The notes under the pieces are model-generated. The model was not told the origin of the DNA. It saw only the letters and a program-made list of their open reading frames with translations, and ran no database searches. 64,000 nucleotides of DNA from Lineus longissimus (lineage: Eukaryota > Nemertea > Pilidiophora > Heteronemertea > Lineidae). This document shows positions 60,060 through 64,000 of the stretch, piece after piece (within the stretch, counting starts at the first letter, position 1; the number at the start of each line of letters is the position of its first letter). A program made the position numbers and the translations under genes. Where the stretch lies: the NCBI RefSeq assembly GCF_910592395.1, contig NC_088313.1, positions 20,722,437 to 20,786,436 on the forward strand, given 5' to 3'.

Positions 60060-60987
60060 AAATTCATTATTAGTGATGAGCATTTAGTTTGTAACTACAG
60101 TGATGAGCAGGCGGATAGATTCAAATTACATATCTTCTTCCTGGACACCTAATTCCCACACCCAAATTGTCCCGTCAAATCACGTGCACGGAGCTACGAT
60201 TGCCTTATGCATGCGCACTTCCGACTCGAAAAGAATCGTTTCGAATCTTAATTCAAATCCGCCATTGCTGATATCATTGGCGCCAAAGACTATTTCTTTT
60301 GACCCCGTTGACCTCGCTTCTAAAAACATTTTTGAGAAAGCCATTCAAACATTAAAATCAACTACGAACATTATCTTTTATATCACCGAGCTATATAAAT
60401 ACGATATATCAAGAAAAATCTGTCGCAATATTGAGTTATACGATTAGCTTGGAACTCTTTGTACCCAATTACTCTTCCGCCAGCCTGACCTCGTCACAAT
60501 CACGGCGCTTTTTCAATATGGCGACCACTTGAACAACGAAAATCCCCGTCAATCATTAAAGCCTTGATGGCCTCGGCGGTTGGACGGTTGCACTGTGGAT
60601 GGGATGGTCACGGGTTCGAACCCCGGCGAATCTATTTTTTCGTGTTTTTTTTAAAAATGTTCTTGTTATTATTTAATCATGTACGTTTATCAGGCGCGGA
60701 TCCAAGCGGGTGCATTAGACGCACGGCTCCTGATTGATATGTAAACTTTTTTTAATTGACCACTTATGAAATTTTGGAACAGACCTGTCCAGGAATTTTG
60801 ATGAGAAATGCAGTGCACGCTCCCTCTTCTTCCAGTTCCTAGATTCGCCGGCCCTCTTATACCATCATCTTATACCATTATGTATATTATCATGAAGAAA
60901 ACTCCTTCACCCGAACTTTTCAAGCTGAAGTACACACTGGTTCCAGGTGTTCGAGCACTCCAGGGAATGGTTTGACGAGTTGGCGCT
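60060..60987 (+). repeat. array unit 11
   Basis: V type, T6, CTTCTTCC, CTTATACC, TTCCAGG. Confidence 0.95.
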
Positions 60988-61915
60988 AAATTCATTATTA
61001 GTGATGAGCATTTAGTTTGTAACTACAGTGATGAGCAGGCGGATAGATTAAAATTACATATCTTCTTCCTGGACACCTAATTCCCACACCCAAATTGTCC
61101 CGTCAAATCACGTGCACGGAGCTACGATTGCCTTATGCATGCGCACTTCCGACTCGAAAAGAATCGTTTCGAATCTTAATTCAAATCCGCCATTGCTGAT
61201 ATCATTGGCGCCAAAGACTATTTCTTTTGACCCCGTTGACCTCGCTTCTAAAAACATTTTTGAGAAAGCCATTCAAACATTAAAATCAACTACGAACATT
61301 ATCTTTTATATCACCGAGCTATATAAATACGATATATCAAGAAAAATCTGTCGCAATATTGAGTTATACGATTAGCTTGGAACTCTTTGTACCCAATTAC
61401 TCTTCCGCCAGCCTGACCTCGTCACAATCACGGCGCTTTTTCAATATGGCGACCACTTGAACAACGAAAATCCCCGTCAATCATTAAAGCCTTGATGGCC
61501 TCGGCGGTTGGACGGTTGCACTGTGGATGGGATGGTCACGGGTTCGAACCCCGGCGAATCTATTTTTTCGTGTTTTTTTTAAAAATGTTCTTGTTATTAT
61601 TTAATCATGTACGTTTATCAGGCGCGGATCCAAGCGGGTGCATTAGACGCACGGCTCCTGATTGATATGTAAACTTTTTTTAATTGACCACTTATGAAAT
61701 TTTGGAACGGACCTGTCCAGGAATTTTGATGAGAAATGCAGTGCACGCTCCCTCTTCTTCCAGTTCCTAGATTCGCCGGCCCTCTTATACCATCATCTTA
61801 TACCATTATGTATATTATCATGAAGAAAACTCCTTCACCCGAACTTTTCAAGCTGAAGTACACACTGGTTCCAGGTGTTCGAGCACTCCAGGGAATGGTT
61901 TGACGAGTTGGCGCT
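60988..61915 (+). repeat. array unit 12
   Basis: V type, T6, CTTATACC, TTCCAGG. It has GATTAAAATT (others GATTCAAATT), which puts a stop in the unit's open frame, and GGAACGGACC shared only with unit 13. Confidence 0.95.
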
Positions 61916-62843
61916 AAATTCATTATTAGTGATGAGCATTTAGTTTGTAACTACAGTGATGAGCAGGCGGATAGATTCAAATTACATATCTTCTTCCTGG
62001 ACACCTAATTCCCACACCCAAATTGTCCCGTCAAATCACGTGCACGGAGCTACGATTGCCTTATGCATGCGCACTTCCGACTCGAAAAGAATCGTTTCGA
62101 ATCTTAATTCAAATCCGCCATTGCTGATATCATTGGCGCCAAAGACTATTTCTTTTGACCCCGTTGACCTCGCTTCTAAAAACATTTTTGAGAAAGCCAT
62201 TCAAACATTAAAATCAACTACGAACATTATCTTTTATATCACCGAGCTATATAAATACGATATATCAAGAAAAATCTGTCGCAATATTGAGTTATACGAT
62301 TAGCTTGGAACTCTTTGTACCCAATTACTCTTCCGCCAGCCTGACCTCGTCACAATCACGGCGCTTTTTCAATATGGCGACCACTTGAACAACGAAAATC
62401 CCCGTCAATCATTAAAGCCTTGATGGCCTCGGCGGTTGGACGGTTGCACTGTGGATGGGATGGTCACGGGTTCGAACCCCGGCGAATCTATTTTTTCGTG
62501 TTTTTTTTAAAAATGTTCTTGTTATTATTTAATCATGTACGTTTATCAGGCGCGGATCCAAGCGGGTGCATTAGACGCACGGCTCCTGATTGATATGTAA
62601 ACTTTTTTTAATTGACCACTTATGAAATTTTGGAACGGACCTGTCCAGGAATTTTGATGAGAAATGCAGTGCACGCTCCCTCTTCTTCCAGTTCCTAGAT
62701 TCGCCGGCCCTCTTATACCATCATCTTATACCATTATGTATATTATCATGAAGAAAACTCCTTCACCCGAACTTTTCAAGCTGAAGTACACACTGGTTCC
62801 AGGTGTTCGAGCACTCCAGGGAATGGTTTGACGAGTTGGCGCT
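61916..62843 (+). repeat. array unit 13
   Basis: V type, T6, CTTATACC, TTCCAGG, with GGAACGGACC as in unit 12. Confidence 0.95.
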
Positions 62844-63771
62844 AAATTCATTATTAGTGATGAGCATTTAGTTTGTAACTACAGTGATGAGCAGGCGGAT
62901 AGATTCAAATTACATATCTTCTTCCTGGACACCTAATTCCCACACCCAAATTGTCCCGTCAAATCACGTGCACGGAGCTACGATTGCCTTATGCATGCGC
63001 ACTTCCGACTCGAAAAGAATCGTTTCGAATCTTAATTCAAATCCGCCATTGCTGATATCATTGGCGCCAAAGACTATTTCTTTTGACCCCGTTGACCTCG
63101 CTTCTAAAAACATTTTTGAGAAAGCCATTCAAACATTAAAATCAACTACGAACATTATCTTTTATATCACCGAGCTATATAAATACGATATATCAAGAAA
63201 AATCTGTCGCAATATTGAGTTATACGATTAGCTTGGAACTCTTTGTACCCAATTACTCTTCCGCCAGCCTGACCTCGTCACAATCACGGCGCTTTTTCAA
63301 TATGGCGACCACTTGAACAACGAAAATCCCCGTCAATCATTAAAGCCTTGATGGCCTCGGCGGTTGGACGGTTGCACTGTGGATGGGATGGTCACGGGTT
63401 CGAACCCCGGCGAATCTATTTTTTCGTGTTTTTTTTAAAAATGTTCTTGTTATTATTTAATCATGTACGTTTATCAGGCGCGGATCCAAGCGGGTGCATT
63501 AGACGCACGGCTCCTGATTGATATGTAAACTTTTTTTAATTGACCACTTATGAAATTTTGGAACAGACCTGTCCAGGAATTTTGATGAGAAATGAAGTGC
63601 ACGCTCCCTCTTCTTCCAGTTCCTAGATTCGCCGGCCCTCTTATACCATCATCTTACACCATTATGTATATTATCATGAAGAAAACTCCTTCACCCGAAC
63701 TTTTCAAGCTGAAGTACACACTGGTTCCAGGTGTTCGAGCACTCCAGGGAATGGTTTGACGAGTTGGCGCT
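62844..63771 (+). repeat. array unit 14
   Basis: V type, T6, CTTATACC, TTCCAGG. GAAATGAAGTGC is shared with unit 1 (others GAAATGCAGTGC), and CTTACACC is unique. Confidence 0.95.
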
Positions 63772-64000
63772 AAATTCATTATCAGTGATGAGCATTTAGT
63801 TTGTAACTACAGTGATGAGCAGGCGGATAGATTAAAATTACATATATTCTTCCTGGACACCTAATTCCCACACCCAAATTGTCCCGTCAAATCACGTGCA
63901 CGGAGCTACGATTGCCTTATGCATGCGCACTTCCGACTCGAAAAGAATCGTTTCGAATCTTAATTCAAATCCGCCATTGCTGATATCATTGGCGCCAAAG
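63772..64000 (+). repeat. array unit 15 (cut by window end)
   Basis: V type, 229 bases visible. It has ATTATCAGTG and GATTAAAATT, the latter as in unit 12. The Pol III cassette would lie beyond the window. Confidence 0.93.

Larger units (their letters stand above)
50772..64000 (+). repeat. tandem array of ~928-bp units, 14 complete plus one partial
   Basis: Head-to-tail units begin (at AAATTCATTATTAG) at 50772, 51710, 52638, 53565, 54493, 55421, 56349, 57276, 58204, 59132, 60060, 60988, 61916, 62844 and 63772. Unit 1 is 938 bp, units 3 and 7 are 927, the rest 928. The array runs off the window end. Copies 2-14 are nearly identical. Each contains a TATATAAATA element, a tRNA-like Pol III cassette with oligo-T, a second T-rich stretch, and a GGCGCGGATCCAAGCGGGTG segment. 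Diagnostic sites used in the unit entries: V/L (CGTGCACGGAGCTACG or CTTGCACGGAGCTAAG), T6/T8 terminator, CTTCTTCC/CATTTTCC, CTTATACC/CTAATACC, and TTCCAGG/TTCAAGG. Confidence 0.98.

Noticed and set aside
51750-63231. 115-residue open frame repeated in most array units (MMSRRIDSNYISSS...)
   Set aside because: It follows from near-identity of the units. Unit 12 and unit 15 carry an in-frame stop (GATTAAAATT), unit 1 has frame-breaking insertions, and the changes between L and V units alter residues with no synonymous bias. No domain is recognised.
50772-64000. Array as 5S rRNA, U6 snRNA or ordinary tRNA cluster
   Set aside because: The characteristic 5S internal control region and U6 start are absent. 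The cassette does not form tRNA acceptor or D stems despite its good B box.
50772-64000. CRISPR-like or bacterial repeat
   Set aside because: The units are ~928 bp and head to tail with no spacers, in a clearly animal genome.

Overview
This is animal nuclear DNA: two intron-bearing genes with GT-AG splice sites, a eukaryotic tRNA gene, MITE-like elements, minisatellites and a satellite-like array. The two genes are recognisable orthologues of metazoan proteins: a cytoplasmic polyadenylation element-binding protein of the CPEB2/3/4 (Orb2) class and an ALMS1-type centrosomal/ciliary protein. The predicted ALMS1 is about 2,256 residues, much shorter than the vertebrate protein. Together with the repeat content this suggests an invertebrate, probably marine, but the sequence alone does not fix the phylum.

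Layout. Positions 1-28,222 hold the 5' part of the CPEB gene on the minus strand: a 343-codon first coding exon (28222-27194), a second exon (24482-24386), a probable 30-base microexon (11937-11908) and long introns with several MITE-like elements and short tandem repeats. The RNA-binding (RRM/ZZ) exons were not found and probably lie beyond position 1. Positions 28.2-33.0 kb separate two divergently oriented genes. This interval holds a 56-bp palindrome repeat, a 2.45-kb array of ~68-bp repeats whose central block is inverted, and a tRNA-derived relic. ALMS1 runs on the plus strand from 32,969 to 46,907. I reconstruct 15 exons with consistent splice phases; the last four encode the C-terminal ALMS motif. 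Its second intron contains a duplicated ~535-bp block, a candidate alternative terminal exon with a poly(A) signal, and a foldback element.

Downstream lie the ALMS1 3' region, a decayed relative of the 68-bp minisatellite, a tRNA-Ala(AGC) gene on the minus strand, and a possible decayed LINE endonuclease fragment. From 50,772 to the window end is a head-to-tail array of 14 complete units plus one partial unit of ~928 bp. Every complete unit carries a tRNA-like RNA polymerase III cassette: A box, B box and oligo-T terminator. The units form a mosaic of subtypes with higher-order periodicity.

The array is the least explained feature here. It could be a tandemly amplified Pol III small-RNA gene family, or a satellite that has captured a tRNA-derived SINE. 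The two protein genes have no evident functional link beyond being divergent neighbours. All gene names rest on reading conserved motifs by eye, not on database searches.
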